In this document: positions 26,354 to 35,906 of the stretch, in pieces | Layout: each line of letters opens with the position of its first letter | Numbering within the stretch: position 1 is the stretch's first letter | Assembly: GCA_029433345.1 (NCBI GenBank) | Contig: JAQTHY010000001.1 | Location: 248,001 to 312,000 of the forward strand | Direction of reading: 5' to 3' | DNA from: Orbaceae bacterium ESL0727 | GTDB taxonomy: Bacteria; Pseudomonadota; Gammaproteobacteria; Enterobacterales; Orbaceae | Length of the DNA stretch: 64,000 nucleotides | The notes under the pieces: generated by a model | Told to the model about the DNA's origin: nothing | Databases searched by the model: none | The model's input: the letters and a program-made list of their open reading frames with translations, nothing else | Made by a program: the position numbers and the translations under genes

Positions 26354-27499
26354 TTAGAATTGATAAATTAAACCAATACCTAATACATCTTTAGTACCTG
26401 GTTTAGTAATCGCATCCCCGTCTGCATCAAATTTATTAACGCGAGCTAAGTTCTTATATGCACCGATATCATCTTTATCAAGTAAGTTGAATTTGTATTC
26501 AATAAGTGCACTAATGTTTTTATTAAATGCATAAGTAGCACCTAAAGAAACATATTTAGTTAAATAACTACTATCACCATCATTATCTTTCATCTTTTGT
26601 TGAATATAAGCTAAAGATGGAGTTAAACGACCTACTTCTAAATCAATACCGTATTGAGCAACAAGTTCAATACCTTTAATTTTTGCATCAAAAGGATCGG
26701 TAGTTTCAGAACTTACAGCACCTGTTAAAGGATCTTGTTCTAGATATGATTCTGTATGATTTTTCAATCTACTCTGGAAGTAGTTAGCTGCTAAATATAA
26801 GTTGTAATTATCATATTTAACACCAGAAGTCCATGTATTTGCTTTATCTTTATCACCTGTAGTTTGCGCATAACCGGCACCAGCAGTTAAACCAGTATCA
26901 AAGATTTTCCATTGAAGTAAAGCACCGTATGCTTCACGTGAATCAGCACGTTTACCATCTTCAGTTGATGAGTTATCACCATTGTCTGCATATTGTAATG
27001 CAAAGCTTACATCGTCAGTTAAACCGAAGAAGTTATTGTTACGGTATGTAGCAACGGCTTTAGTACGGTATGATAATACATTTAAATTATTATTTCCTGC
27101 ATCACCCCCAAATTCTGGTAATACGTCGGTATAAGCTGAGATTGCTTTTAACACACCGTCGTTACGACCATAATCAAATGCACCAAAATCACCAAAATTT
27201 AAACCAGCAAAAGCATAACGAGTTTCATCCCATGAATCTTTACCAGTTTTAGTTTGGTATTCCCAACGACCATAACCTGTAAGACCGTCAGCAATTTGGG
27301 TGCTACCAGTCATACCTAAACGAGCTTCAGTTTTGTCACCTTCTTTAAGTTGATCACGATCGGTAACGCGGTTCATTGCTTTTACACGGCCATTAAAATC
27401 AACTTTATTACCGTCTTTATTCCATACTTCGATAGATGCATTAGCGCTAGCAGCAACTAAAAGTGCTGGAATCGCAATTGCTAATAATGTACGTTTCAT
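26354..27499 (-). CDS. OmpF/OmpC-family general porin
   Basis: This 381-residue porin is a close paralogue of the downstream one. The signal peptide (MKRTLLAIAIPALLVAASANA) and first mature residues (SIEVWNKDGNKVDFNGRV) are nearly shared. The PEFGGD constriction-loop segment and the terminal YQF are present. It is adjacent to asnS-pncB-pepN, the position of ompF in E. coli. The upstream region carries a 10-bp inverted repeat and a candidate promoter (27606-27650). The Thr/Asp/Lys-rich loop differences from its sister suggest different permeability or phage/antibody exposure (inference). Confidence 0.92.
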   Translation of the reverse strand: MKRTLLAIAIPALLVAASANASIEVWNKDGNKVDFNGRVKAMNRVTDRDQLKEGDKTEARLGMTGSTQIADGLTGYGRWEYQTKTGKDSWDETRYAFAGLNFGDFGAFDYGRNDGVLKAISAYTDVLPEFGGDAGNNNLNVLSYRTKAVATYRNNNFFGLTDDVSFALQYADNGDNSSTEDGKRADSREAYGALLQWKIFDTGLTAGAGYAQTTGDKDKANTWTSGVKYDNYNLYLAANYFQSRLKNHTESYLEQDPLTGAVSSETTDPFDAKIKGIELVAQYGIDLEVGRLTPSLAYIQQKMKDNDGDSSYLTKYVSLGATYAFNKNISALIEYKFNLLDKDDIGAYKNLARVNKFDADGDAITKPGTKDVLGIGLIYQF

Positions 27500-27605
27500 T
27501 TCTTATCCCCTAAGGTATTGTAGTTAAAAGACACTGCTAATTTAATGTCTCTATTTTGTTAAACTATTATTTCAATCGAACTAATAGCCTTTTAAAGATT
27601 TACAA

Positions 27606-27650
27606 ATTATGTCGATTTTTTTTACAAAAGCAAGTGAACTTTTTGTAAAA
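27606..27650 (-). promoter_or_regulatory. candidate porin promoter with 10-bp inverted repeat
   Basis: On the minus strand TTGCTT (27628-27633) and CATAAT (27606-27611) are 16 nt apart. TTTTACAAAA (27620-27629) and TTTTGTAAAA (27641-27650) form an exact inverted repeat with centres 21 bp apart, about two helical turns. The T-rich GTAA-containing boxes recall OmpR sites. The regulator is inferred, not shown. Confidence 0.45.
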
Positions 27651-27787
27651 TGGGGTGTCTAAGCAAGAAATCACTCTCATTTGGTTATAATTTAAGCGAT
27701 TCGTGCCATTTTATTGACAACCCCCTCTTTCACTGCTTATCTCAATCAATCGCCATGATACCAATTTATTGAGATTGTTCGATAAAA

Positions 27788-29191
27788 CTAAAAATTTGCA
27801 TTACGAGGTGTGCGTGGGAACGGAATCACATCCCTCACATTTTGCACACCTGTGACATACACAATCAAACGTTCAAAACCGAGCCCAAATCCAGAATGCG
27901 GCACGGTACCATAACGGCGTAAATCACGATACCACCAATAATCTTCCTTTTTCATTCCCAGCTCGTCCATCCGTTTATCTAACATATCTAAACGTTCTTC
28001 ACGCTGTGAACCACCAATAATTTCACCAATGCCCGGTGCTAAAACATCCATCGCGGCAACAGTTTTACCATCATCATTCATTCGCATATAAAAAGCTTTG
28101 ATATCTTTAGGATAGTTTTTAACAACCACCGGCGCTTTAAAATGTTGTTCAGCCAAATAGCGTTCATGTTCAGAAGCTAAATCAATCCCCCAACTGACCG
28201 GATTTTCGAATTTCGCATCACAATTTTGCAAAATAGTAATGGCGTCGGTATAGTCAACTTGTACAAAATCTGTATTAATAAAGTTTTCAAGACGATTAAT
28301 CGCTTCTTTATCAACATGCTGAACAAAAAACTGCATATCATCAGCCCGTTTTTCAAGTACCGCTTTAAACACATATTTCAGCATATCTTCGGCTAACTTA
28401 GCATCATCATCTAAATCAGCAAAGGCCACTTCGGGTTCCATCATCCAAAATTCCGCAAGATGCCGTGTAGTATTGGAATTTTCAGCGCGGAAAGTTGGAC
28501 CAAACGTATACACTTTAGAAAGTGCGCAGGCATAGGTTTCGGCATTAAGCTGTCCAGACACGGTTAAAAAGGCCTCTTTACCAAAAAAATCTTGATCAAA
28601 ATCGACTTTCCCATCCGCGGTTTTAGGTAGATTCAGCATATCTAGCGTTGACACGCGAAACATTTCGCCAGCGCCTTCGGTATCAGATGCAGTAATAATC
28701 GGTGTAGACAGCCAAAAAAAGCCACGTTCATCAAAAAATTGGTGAATCGCTTGCGCAAGCGTATGGCGAACACGCGTAATCGCCCCAACAATATTAGTTC
28801 TCGCACGCAAATGCGCAACTTCGCGCAGATATTCAATAGAATGACGCTTAGCGGCCATAGGGTACGTTTCAGGATCATCAACAAAGCCATAGACCTCAAC
28901 TTCGGTTGCTTGTAGCTCAAATTGTTGCCCTTGTCCTGGCGACGCGACCACTTTACCTGTCACTTTGACTGAACAACCGGCAGTTAACCGTAACACATCT
29001 TGTTCATAGTTAGCGAGATGCTTATCAATCACCACTTGGATAGCGTCAAAACACGATCCATCATAAACCGCTAAAAAAGAGATTCCCGCTTTCGAATCTC
29101 GTCTTGTTCTCACCCAACCTTGTACAGCAATGGTGCTGCCAACGGCGATTTTACCTTGTAAGGCATCGACAATCGGTACGATTAAAGTCAT
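27788..29191 (-). CDS. asnS: asparaginyl-tRNA synthetase
   Basis: This class IIb synthetase charges tRNA-Asn. The 467 residues equal E. coli AsnRS. An N-terminal OB-fold anticodon-binding domain (about 1-120) includes [23 protein letters not shown]. Motif 2 is [21 protein letters not shown] and motif 3 [29 protein letters not shown]. The latter marks it as AsnRS rather than AspRS. It sits in the conserved ompF-asnS-pncB order, on the same strand as both neighbours. Confidence 0.97.
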   Translation of the reverse strand: MTLIVPIVDALQGKIAVGSTIAVQGWVRTRRDSKAGISFLAVYDGSCFDAIQVVIDKHLANYEQDVLRLTAGCSVKVTGKVVASPGQGQQFELQATEVEVYGFVDDPETYPMAAKRHSIEYLREVAHLRARTNIVGAITRVRHTLAQAIHQFFDERGFFWLSTPIITASDTEGAGEMFRVSTLDMLNLPKTADGKVDFDQDFFGKEAFLTVSGQLNAETYACALSKVYTFGPTFRAENSNTTRHLAEFWMMEPEVAFADLDDDAKLAEDMLKYVFKAVLEKRADDMQFFVQHVDKEAINRLENFINTDFVQVDYTDAITILQNCDAKFENPVSWGIDLASEHERYLAEQHFKAPVVVKNYPKDIKAFYMRMNDDGKTVAAMDVLAPGIGEIIGGSQREERLDMLDKRMDELGMKKEDYWWYRDLRRYGTVPHSGFGLGFERLIVYVTGVQNVRDVIPFPRTPRNANF

Positions 29192-29316
29192 TTTAATTTT
29201 CCATCTTTCTATGAGTTAATTTTCAATTCAATATTACACTGTTTCGCCCCTTATCATAGGTAATAAGGGAAAGGCCTAGTTTGAAAGATCATAACAGGCC
29301 CCATTTTCTTGTGCGT

Positions 29317-30528
29317 TTAACTATTTGGGATATGAAATGCTTGCTTCAATTGATTAATAAACGCACCATCTTCCGATATGGTTTTACCCGGACTATCAGA
29401 CAATTTAGCAACCGCTTGACCATTACAAGCCACCAATTTTATCACGATATTCAATGGACTGCTGTTAAGTGTTAACGCCGGAATATCACACGCTAAATGC
29501 CCCCCAATGCCGAACGATAACTGACAACGGTGATGAAAATGCTGATAGATCTGGATCGCCTTTTCTAGCGTTAAACTGTCAGAAAAAACTAACACCTTGC
29601 TTTTAGGATCTATTCCCAGCTGCTGATAATGCGCAATGGCTTTTTCGCCCCAGATGATAGGATTCCCCGAATCATGACGTAAGCCTTTATAACATGTTGC
29701 AAAGTGGTAATCAAAATCGCGTAAAAATGCATCCATTGTAATACAATCAGTCAATGCAATCCCTAAATCATGAGGATATTCATCCAACCAAACTTGCAAG
29801 GCATTCTTTTGGCAATCAGCTAAATGCGTGCTTAAGCGTTGATGGGCTTGAAACCATTCATGTGCCTGTGTGCCAGCCGGATCCAAGCCAAGACGATAAG
29901 CCAATAAATAATTGCTCGTGCTATGGAAATTAAATCCTTGTTCACTGGCACTCTGATCTTGCAAATAACGCACAACGGCTTCTTGCACTGCAAACGAATA
30001 TCGACGCCGTGTACCAAAATCCATTAAATTAAACAAAGACATATCTAATCGCGCACGCCGACTTTGTTGCTTAAAGTTCGCTAATTTATATTTAAGATGT
30101 GCAAGCGCTTCATTTACGCCTAAACGTGGCGATCGATCACGGTGCACAATTTCGCTAATCAACGCTAATAGTGGCACTTCCCATAAAATCACGTCTAACC
30201 ATTTACCGGCAATCCGAATCACTAATTTACCTTCATCATTCGTAATCGTCAGTAATTCGTCATTGTAACGCCACTGTTTTAGCCAATCGAGATAATCTGA
30301 TTTTAAAAAGGGGATACGTGATAAATACGCAAATTCATCATCAGTTAATGATAATTCAGTCATCAATTTGGTTTGTCGTTTTATTTCATTAACATATTGA
30401 CCTAATCGATCATCATTACGGCAACGGAACTCAGCAACAACAGTTGTATCGGGATAGTGATGAAAGACAGCTTGCTGCATATGCAACTTATAAGCATCGG
30501 TATCTAAGAGAGATGTAATAATAGGCAT
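29317..30528 (-). CDS. pncB: nicotinate phosphoribosyltransferase
   Basis: PncB makes nicotinate mononucleotide from nicotinate and PRPP in NAD salvage. It is 403 residues. The N-terminus [21 protein letters not shown] and the segment around the phosphorylated His ([19 protein letters not shown]) identify the family. The usual HDSGDP is HDSGNP here, a single conservative change next to the active-site His whose effect is unknown. The gene is divergent from pepN, as in E. coli. A CCCTTAT/ATAAGGG hairpin at 29248-29269 lies after its stop. Confidence 0.96.
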   Translation of the reverse strand: MPIITSLLDTDAYKLHMQQAVFHHYPDTTVVAEFRCRNDDRLGQYVNEIKRQTKLMTELSLTDDEFAYLSRIPFLKSDYLDWLKQWRYNDELLTITNDEGKLVIRIAGKWLDVILWEVPLLALISEIVHRDRSPRLGVNEALAHLKYKLANFKQQSRRARLDMSLFNLMDFGTRRRYSFAVQEAVVRYLQDQSASEQGFNFHSTSNYLLAYRLGLDPAGTQAHEWFQAHQRLSTHLADCQKNALQVWLDEYPHDLGIALTDCITMDAFLRDFDYHFATCYKGLRHDSGNPIIWGEKAIAHYQQLGIDPKSKVLVFSDSLTLEKAIQIYQHFHHRCQLSFGIGGHLACDIPALTLNSSPLNIVIKLVACNGQAVAKLSDSPGKTISEDGAFINQLKQAFHIPNS

Positions 30529-30747
30529 GTCAATTTAGTATTGTTGTATTTATACGTCCAAAAGAAAATTCTTGCGATTATAGCAGATTAAAATTTAAGG
30601 AGTACATTAATTGCCTATTAATTTAATTTTTGCCGAAGATCGACTTTATTGCGATATACTATAGTCAATATCTTTTCACGGCAAAGCCATGGCAGCACTC
30701 ATTGCCATCGGATAGTGAAAGCAAACGACTTGATAAGGAGCCGTCTT

Positions 30748-33411
30748 ATGACCACAGCTATAAAAACAACAAAAACAGAACCTACCGCTAAATATCGCTT
30801 AGATTATACAGCGCCTGCTTTTATCATTACTGATCTGGATCTCGATTTTGAGTTAGATCCTGAATTAACAACTGTCACTGCACGTAGTCATGTACAACAA
30901 AATCCAACACAAAAAAACAGTGCCACACAAGATCTTATTTTAGATGGTGAAGATTTAAAATTAATCTCCCTCGCAATTGACGAACAACCTTGGCACGATT
31001 ATCAATTAACCGATACAGGACTAATTATTCATAACGTGCCATCTGAATTTACGTTGACCATTGTGAATGAAATTCGACCAATTGATAATACTGCGCTCGA
31101 AGGATTATATGTATCCGGCGATGCGCTCTGTACGCAATGTGAAGCCGAAGGTTTTAGGCACATTACTTTTTATCTGGATCGCCCAGATGTCCTAGCACGT
31201 TTTTCAACACGCATTACCGCCAATAAAAAACGTTATCCTTATTTACTCTCAAATGGTAATCGCATTGCACAAGGCGAACTCGATGATGGCCGTCATTGGG
31301 TACAATGGCAAGATCCTTTTCCAAAACCGGCTTACTTATTTGCTCTTGTCGCTGGCGATTTCGATATTTTAAAAGATCAATTCATCACCCAATCTAATCG
31401 CAAAGTAGAACTCGAAATTTATGTTGATAAAGGCAATTTAGATAGATCACATTGGGCAATGACGAGCTTAAAACAGGCCATGAAATGGGATGAAACCCGC
31501 TTTGGGCTAGAATACGATCTTGATATTTTCATGATTGTCGCGGTTGACTTCTTCAATATGGGGGCCATGGAAAACAAAGGCCTAAATATCTTTAACTCTA
31601 AATATGTACTCGCCAAACCCGAAACCGCAACCGATAACGACTACTTAGGGATTGAAGGTGTTATTGGTCATGAATATTTCCACAACTGGACGGGCGATAG
31701 AGTGACCTGTCGTGATTGGTTCCAGCTGAGTCTAAAAGAAGGACTAACCGTTTTCCGCGATCAAGAATTCAGCTCTGATTTAGGATCACGCGCAGTTAAG
31801 CGAATCGATGATGTTAAAGTGATGCGCAGCATACAATTTGCTGAAGATGCGAGCCCAATGTCACACCCAATTCGTCCGGATAAAGTGATCGAAATGAATA
31901 ACTTTTATACGGTTACCGTTTATGAAAAAGGGGCAGAAGTGATCCGTATGTTGCATACTTTATTAGGCGAAGAAAAATTCCAAGCCGGAATGAAGCTTTA
32001 CATCAAGCGTCATGATGGGAGTGCAGCAACCTGTGATGATTTTGTACAAGCCATGCAAGATGCATCAAACATCGATCTTAGCCAATTTAAACGCTGGTAC
32101 AGTCAATCAGGTACGCCCGAATTAACCGTTACTGACAGTTATGACGCCAAATCACAAACCTACACCTTAACCGTCACTCAACAAACACCGGCTACGTTTG
32201 ATCAAACTGAAAAACAACCTCTGCATATTCCGCTAGCTATCGCCTTATACCAAAAAAATGGTGACGCCATTGCATTGCAATATCAAGGTAATCCTGTCTA
32301 TCCAGTATTAGACGTCAAACAAGCCAGCCAACAATTTAAGTTCGATAATATCCGTTTAGATCACGGTGACAAACCTATTATCGCCTTATTGGGTGATTTT
32401 TCGGCGCCGGTTAAAGTGCATTATCACTATCAAGATGATGATCTCATCTTTTTAATACAACATGCCAAAAATACGTTTAACCGTTATGATGCCGCACAAA
32501 TGTTATTAGCCAAATATGTTCGGCAGAATGTAGAAAATTGGCAAACGGGTAAAGCACTCCAGTTACCTGAATCGGTAATTGATGCCTTTAGATCAGTTTT
32601 ATTAGACGATGATACTGATCCTGCTTTAATCGCCCAAATTCTAACATTACCATCCGAAAATGAACTTGCTAATCTTTTTACTGTTGTTGATCCACTCGCC
32701 ATTCACCACGTGCGTGAATTTTTCTTAACAAAATTTGCCAATGCGCTCCATGATGAATTGACCTCCATCTATCATTGCAATAAAACTTATCACTACAAAA
32801 TTGAGCATAAAGATATTGCAAAACGTGCCTTAAAAAATTGCTGTTTGATGCTACTTGCGTATGCTGATAACCAATCCGAAGCCAATCAATTAGTCACCAA
32901 ACAGTATCAATCTGCTGACAATATGACAGATTGCCTGGCTGCCTTAACTGCTGCCGTCAACGCACAATTAGAGTGCAAAGACGCGTTATTGGCAGATTTT
33001 GATAACAAATGGCACCAAGATGGACTCGTCATGGATAAATGGTTTGCATTAAACGCAACAAGCCCTGCCCCTGATGCATTAACAACCGTCAAAAAACTAT
33101 TAACACACCGTGCCTTTACACTCAGCAATCCAAATCGGATTCGTTCATTAATTGGTGCCTTTGTGAATAATAATCCGGTTGCCTTTCATGCCGAAGATGG
33201 TTCTGGTTATCAATTTTTAGTGGAAATTCTTGCCGAACTTAACCAAAAAAATCCACAAGTTGCAGCAAGACTCATTGATCCGCTCATTCGTCTAAAACGC
33301 TACGATCATAAACGTCAAATAACTATGCGCAAGGCATTAGAAAGCTTATTGAAGCTAGATAATCTATCGAAAGATCTGTATGAAAAGATCAGTAAAGCAT
33401 TAGCTGCCTAA
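30748..33411 (+). CDS. pepN: aminopeptidase N (M1 zinc metallopeptidase)
   Basis: PepN is the main cytosolic broad-specificity aminopeptidase. From the ATG at 30748, which has AAGGAG upstream, it has 887 residues (E. coli 870). Upstream in-frame codons exist but lack a ribosome site. The exopeptidase motif GAMENKGLN and the zinc motif HEYFHNWTGDRVT...LKEGLTVFRDQEF are intact. The C-terminal helical domain runs to the end. It is divergent from pncB across a promoter region with a TATACT-like -10 at about 30655. Confidence 0.96.
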   Translation: MTTAIKTTKTEPTAKYRLDYTAPAFIITDLDLDFELDPELTTVTARSHVQQNPTQKNSATQDLILDGEDLKLISLAIDEQPWHDYQLTDTGLIIHNVPSEFTLTIVNEIRPIDNTALEGLYVSGDALCTQCEAEGFRHITFYLDRPDVLARFSTRITANKKRYPYLLSNGNRIAQGELDDGRHWVQWQDPFPKPAYLFALVAGDFDILKDQFITQSNRKVELEIYVDKGNLDRSHWAMTSLKQAMKWDETRFGLEYDLDIFMIVAVDFFNMGAMENKGLNIFNSKYVLAKPETATDNDYLGIEGVIGHEYFHNWTGDRVTCRDWFQLSLKEGLTVFRDQEFSSDLGSRAVKRIDDVKVMRSIQFAEDASPMSHPIRPDKVIEMNNFYTVTVYEKGAEVIRMLHTLLGEEKFQAGMKLYIKRHDGSAATCDDFVQAMQDASNIDLSQFKRWYSQSGTPELTVTDSYDAKSQTYTLTVTQQTPATFDQTEKQPLHIPLAIALYQKNGDAIALQYQGNPVYPVLDVKQASQQFKFDNIRLDHGDKPIIALLGDFSAPVKVHYHYQDDDLIFLIQHAKNTFNRYDAAQMLLAKYVRQNVENWQTGKALQLPESVIDAFRSVLLDDDTDPALIAQILTLPSENELANLFTVVDPLAIHHVREFFLTKFANALHDELTSIYHCNKTYHYKIEHKDIAKRALKNCCLMLLAYADNQSEANQLVTKQYQSADNMTDCLAALTAAVNAQLECKDALLADFDNKWHQDGLVMDKWFALNATSPAPDALTTVKKLLTHRAFTLSNPNRIRSLIGAFVNNNPVAFHAEDGSGYQFLVEILAELNQKNPQVAARLIDPLIRLKRYDHKRQITMRKALESLLKLDNLSKDLYEKISKALAA

Positions 33412-33452
33412 GGGATAGGCATCAACACATTACCCATAAAGGTGGTTGTTTT

Positions 33453-33478
33453 ATTCCGCTGACTATTGTCGGCGGAAT
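33453..33478 (+). repeat. 3'-end hairpin family member (after pepN)
   Basis: Arms ATTCCGCTGAC and GTCGGCGGAAT with loop TATT. One G-U wobble forms in the sense RNA. No U tract follows. It is related to hairpins at 35535, 35826, 39499 and 49263. Confidence 0.7.
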
Positions 33479-33549
33479 CATCAACAGATAAATTAAAAAT
33501 AAATAAAAATCAGCAAAAATCAGTCAACAAAAATTTTAGAATTATTGGC

Positions 33550-33579
33550 AATGTACAACTAGGTAATGTACAACTACCT
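33550..33579. repeat. 15-bp tandem repeat (2 units)
   Basis: AATGTACAACTAGGT is followed by AATGTACAACTACCT between the convergent pepN and gmhA genes. Just before it lies a 10-bp pair (AAAAATCAGC, AAAAATCAGT). Confidence 0.7.
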
Positions 33580-33592
33580 AACAACGCAATAA

Positions 33593-34180
33593 TTATAGAT
33601 TATCCTTAGCCATCTCTTTTTCAATCAAATAGATTAAGATATGGATAACTTTTATATGAATTTCCTGAACGCGATCGGCATAGCCAAAATGAGGAACACG
33701 AATATCAACATCGGCCAAGCCATTCATTTTGCCACCATCTTTACCGGTCAAGGTAATAACATGCATGCCTTTAGCTTTTGCTGCATGGATAGCTTTTAAT
33801 ACATTGGCAGAATTCCCTGATGTGGAAATCCCCACTAGCACATCACCTTTTTGCCCGACGCCTTCAATATAACGCGCAAAAATATCGTTAAAACCGTAAT
33901 CATTACCAACACAAGAAATATGGCTCACATCCGAAATCGCAATGGCAGGATAAGCAGGTCGATTATCCCGATAACGCCCCGTTAACTCTTCGGCAAAATG
34001 CATCGCATCACAATGCGACCCACCATTACCACAAGAAAGCACCTTACCCCCCTGTTTAAACGAGTCAGCAATTAATCGCGCAGCTTTTTCAATTGTTTTT
34101 AAATTATTATCATCTCCGACAAATTTAACTAATAGATCAAGGGCTTGGTTTAACTCATGGCGAATATCATTTATATACAT
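33593..34180 (-). CDS. gmhA: sedoheptulose-7-phosphate isomerase GmhA
   Basis: GmhA converts sedoheptulose 7-phosphate to D-glycero-D-manno-heptose 7-phosphate, the first step of ADP-heptose synthesis for the LPS inner core. The 195-residue SIS-domain protein matches the family closely: [55 protein letters not shown] and [20 protein letters not shown]. It stands alone. A dispersed element copy lies about 130 nt upstream. Confidence 0.97.
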   Translation of the reverse strand: MYINDIRHELNQALDLLVKFVGDDNNLKTIEKAARLIADSFKQGGKVLSCGNGGSHCDAMHFAEELTGRYRDNRPAYPAIAISDVSHISCVGNDYGFNDIFARYIEGVGQKGDVLVGISTSGNSANVLKAIHAAKAKGMHVITLTGKDGGKMNGLADVDIRVPHFGYADRVQEIHIKVIHILIYLIEKEMAKDNL

Positions 34181-34628
34181 TCGTTCTTCCTCGTTATTAA
34201 CATTATTCTAAATACAATCAATTTACAAACATTGTAATCACATCATAAGCAGTTGCAAGAAATAAAATCCGAAATCATAACGATCACCTGTAAATCATCT
34301 TCTCTATTTGGATGTTTCAGAATTACCCTACGTTTATGTCAAAAATAGTCATATTTATATGACGCGTTTATCGATGATCATAAGCAGTAATAAAATTACA
34401 AATAGTTTTTTATAACGTATTAGTTAGACAAATAATTAGTTTTCTATTTATTCTAAAAAAGAATAAAAAAATAACCTAAATTGTTTACCAGCTCACACTA
34501 TTAAGGACAAAAAGGCTTTCCACCCTTTCTTTGTTTGACTATAATTAATTGGCAGTAAAAGTTTTTACTTTTTTAAATTTTTTTATGTTTTTTTTAACAT
34601 TAACATTAACATTAATTGAGATAATAAT
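34181..34628. other. divergent intergenic region gmhA / phosphatase-like gene
   Basis: These 448 nt contain no gene. They hold the dispersed element (34311-34343), a related tail (TATTTATATGACGCG) and AT-rich sequence. Immediately before the next gene there are three TTAACA hexamers in tandem (34594-34611). Confidence 0.55.
34311..34343 (-). repeat. dispersed intergenic element, copy 3
   Basis: GATGTTTCAGAATT, then ACCC, then TACGTTTATGTCAAA. It lies upstream of gmhA, in the same orientation as the other copies. Confidence 0.75.
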
Positions 34629-35450
34629 ATGAAAAAGAAATTACTTGCTTCGGTTGTATTTTTTTGTACTTCTATGGCATTAGCCGCTTGTGCGCATAAA
34701 ACTGCACCTGTCGCTACCGCACCTATTGTGAAAGACGACACAGTGACCGTTTATGTTGCCCGTCATGGTAAAACATTAATGAATACCTATGATCGCGTAC
34801 AAGGTGGAATCGATTCGCACCTAACAGCTGAAGGTCGTCAAACTGTTAAATATTTAGGTGAAGGCTTAAAAGATATTCATTTTGATGAATTCTATACCAG
34901 TGATCTTGGACGCCAACGCGAAACCATGCAAATCATCAAACAACAAATCGGCCAAGCTAATGCCCCTGTTGTTGAAGATACACGATTAGAAGAAGTCTTT
35001 TTAGGTAAATTTGAAGGTGGCTATGATCACGAAATGATGGCTGCTGGTGCAAAACAGTTAAAACTAAAAGGTGGTGCTGAACAGTTTAAGAGAATGCGTG
35101 GCGACGGATCAATGGATCTTAGCACTTATTTAGATACCTTAGCTGCAGCTGATCCATCAAAAACAGCTGAAAATTATGAACAACTTACTTCACGTGTACG
35201 TGCTGCATTAGATGACATCGTCAAACATGCACAAGCAAAAGGTGATAAGACTGTCTTAATTGTCACTTCAGGAACTGCATTACAAGCTATCATGTCAAAA
35301 CTAACTGATGACCCACGACGTAACCAACCACCTGTTAATGCTGCAGTCAGTAAGATCGTTTATAAAGATGGTAAATATACCGTTGAAGAAGTGGCTACTG
35401 ACAAATATATCAAGTTAGGCACATCTCGTTTAGGTGGTACTCAGCAATAA
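34629..35450 (+). CDS. lipoprotein of the histidine phosphatase superfamily, second catalytic His missing
   Basis: This 273-residue lipoprotein has a signal peptide with the lipobox ALAAC (Cys about 20), then a phosphoglycerate-mutase-like domain. The nucleophile motif is present as YVARHGKTLMNTYDR, with the supporting Arg (SDLGRQRET) and the acidic residue region (RLEEVFLGKFEGG). The second conserved His, normally in a VSHG/VTHG motif, is replaced: VLIVTSGTALQAI. Phosphatase activity is therefore doubtful or altered. It is predicted to be attached to an envelope membrane. The substrate is unknown. A three-unit TTAACA tract precedes the start. Confidence 0.85.
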   Translation: MKKKLLASVVFFCTSMALAACAHKTAPVATAPIVKDDTVTVYVARHGKTLMNTYDRVQGGIDSHLTAEGRQTVKYLGEGLKDIHFDEFYTSDLGRQRETMQIIKQQIGQANAPVVEDTRLEEVFLGKFEGGYDHEMMAAGAKQLKLKGGAEQFKRMRGDGSMDLSTYLDTLAAADPSKTAENYEQLTSRVRAALDDIVKHAQAKGDKTVLIVTSGTALQAIMSKLTDDPRRNQPPVNAAVSKIVYKDGKYTVEEVATDKYIKLGTSRLGGTQQ

Positions 35451-35534
35451 GTTCTCATAGTACTTATTAACATAGTTATTAAAACAGTTAATATTATAAA
35501 TAATGACTGTTAAGATAATTACCATTGAAACAAT

Positions 35535-35558
35535 TACCGTCGACATCAGTCGGCGGTA
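35535..35558 (+). repeat. 3'-end hairpin family member (after phosphatase-like gene)
   Basis: Arms TACCGTCGAC and GTCGGCGGTA with loop ATCA. One sense-strand G-U wobble and no U tract. It lies 85 nt past the stop. Confidence 0.7.
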
Positions 35559-35694
35559 CCCAATCACCCAAAACCTGTCATAAACCAACCAGACAAACAG
35601 TTTATTATTCACCGTCTACTCATCGTCGTCTTATTCATCATCATGATTGTATTTTAGATCCCCATATTGCGCTGTTTACTTACGTCAAACACTT

Positions 35695-35772
35695 GTTTTA
35701 AAAATTCGTTTTGAAAATTCATTTTGACAATTGGTTTTGACCATTTATCTTGAAAACGAGCTTTGAAATGAT
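35695..35772. repeat. 13-bp degenerate tandem array (6 units)
   Basis: The units read TTTTAAAAATTCG, TTTTGAAAATTCA, TTTTGACAATTGG, TTTTGACCATTTA, TCTTGAAAACGAG and CTTTGAAATGATG. The period is exactly 13 bp over 78 nt. Confidence 0.75.
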
Positions 35773-35825
35773 GAAATAGAAATAGATGGGATACCATTTT
35801 GCGTCATAGCTGCACTATGATTAGC

Positions 35826-35845
35826 CCGCTAACAGTTATTAGCGG
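35826..35845 (-). repeat. 3'-end hairpin family member (after UPF0210 gene)
   Basis: On the minus strand the arms are CCGCTAAT and GTTAGCGG with loop AACT. A terminal U-G wobble forms in the sense RNA. It lies about 60 nt past the UPF0210 stop. Confidence 0.55.
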
Positions 35846-35847
35846 AA

Positions 35848-35899
35848 TAAGCTGATCGCGCAGAGGGTACGTAAAGTGAAATACTGCGCGATCTTAGCT
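35848..35899 (-). terminator. long inverted repeat after UPF0210 gene
   Basis: GATCGCGCAG (35854-35863) pairs with CTGCGCGATC (35884-35893). TAAGCT/AGCTTA extends the stem after a 2-nt bulge. It begins a few nt past the UPF0210 stop codon. It lacks a proper U tract, so it is either a Rho-independent-like end or a 3' stabiliser. Confidence 0.5.
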
Positions 35900-35906
35900 T
35901 ATCAAA

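Larger units (their letters stand above)
35451..35906. other. 456-nt region of stacked repeats between convergent genes
   Basis: There is no gene in this stretch. It contains three structures in order: a 3'-end hairpin of the phosphatase-like gene (35535-35558), a six-unit 13-bp degenerate tandem array (35695-35772), and paired hairpins behind the UPF0210 gene (35826-35845 and 35848-35899). Each is listed separately. Confidence 0.7.

Noticed and set aside
35695-35772. 13-bp repeats as a CRISPR array
   Set aside because: Units are contiguous with no spacers, highly degenerate, and no cas gene is present.
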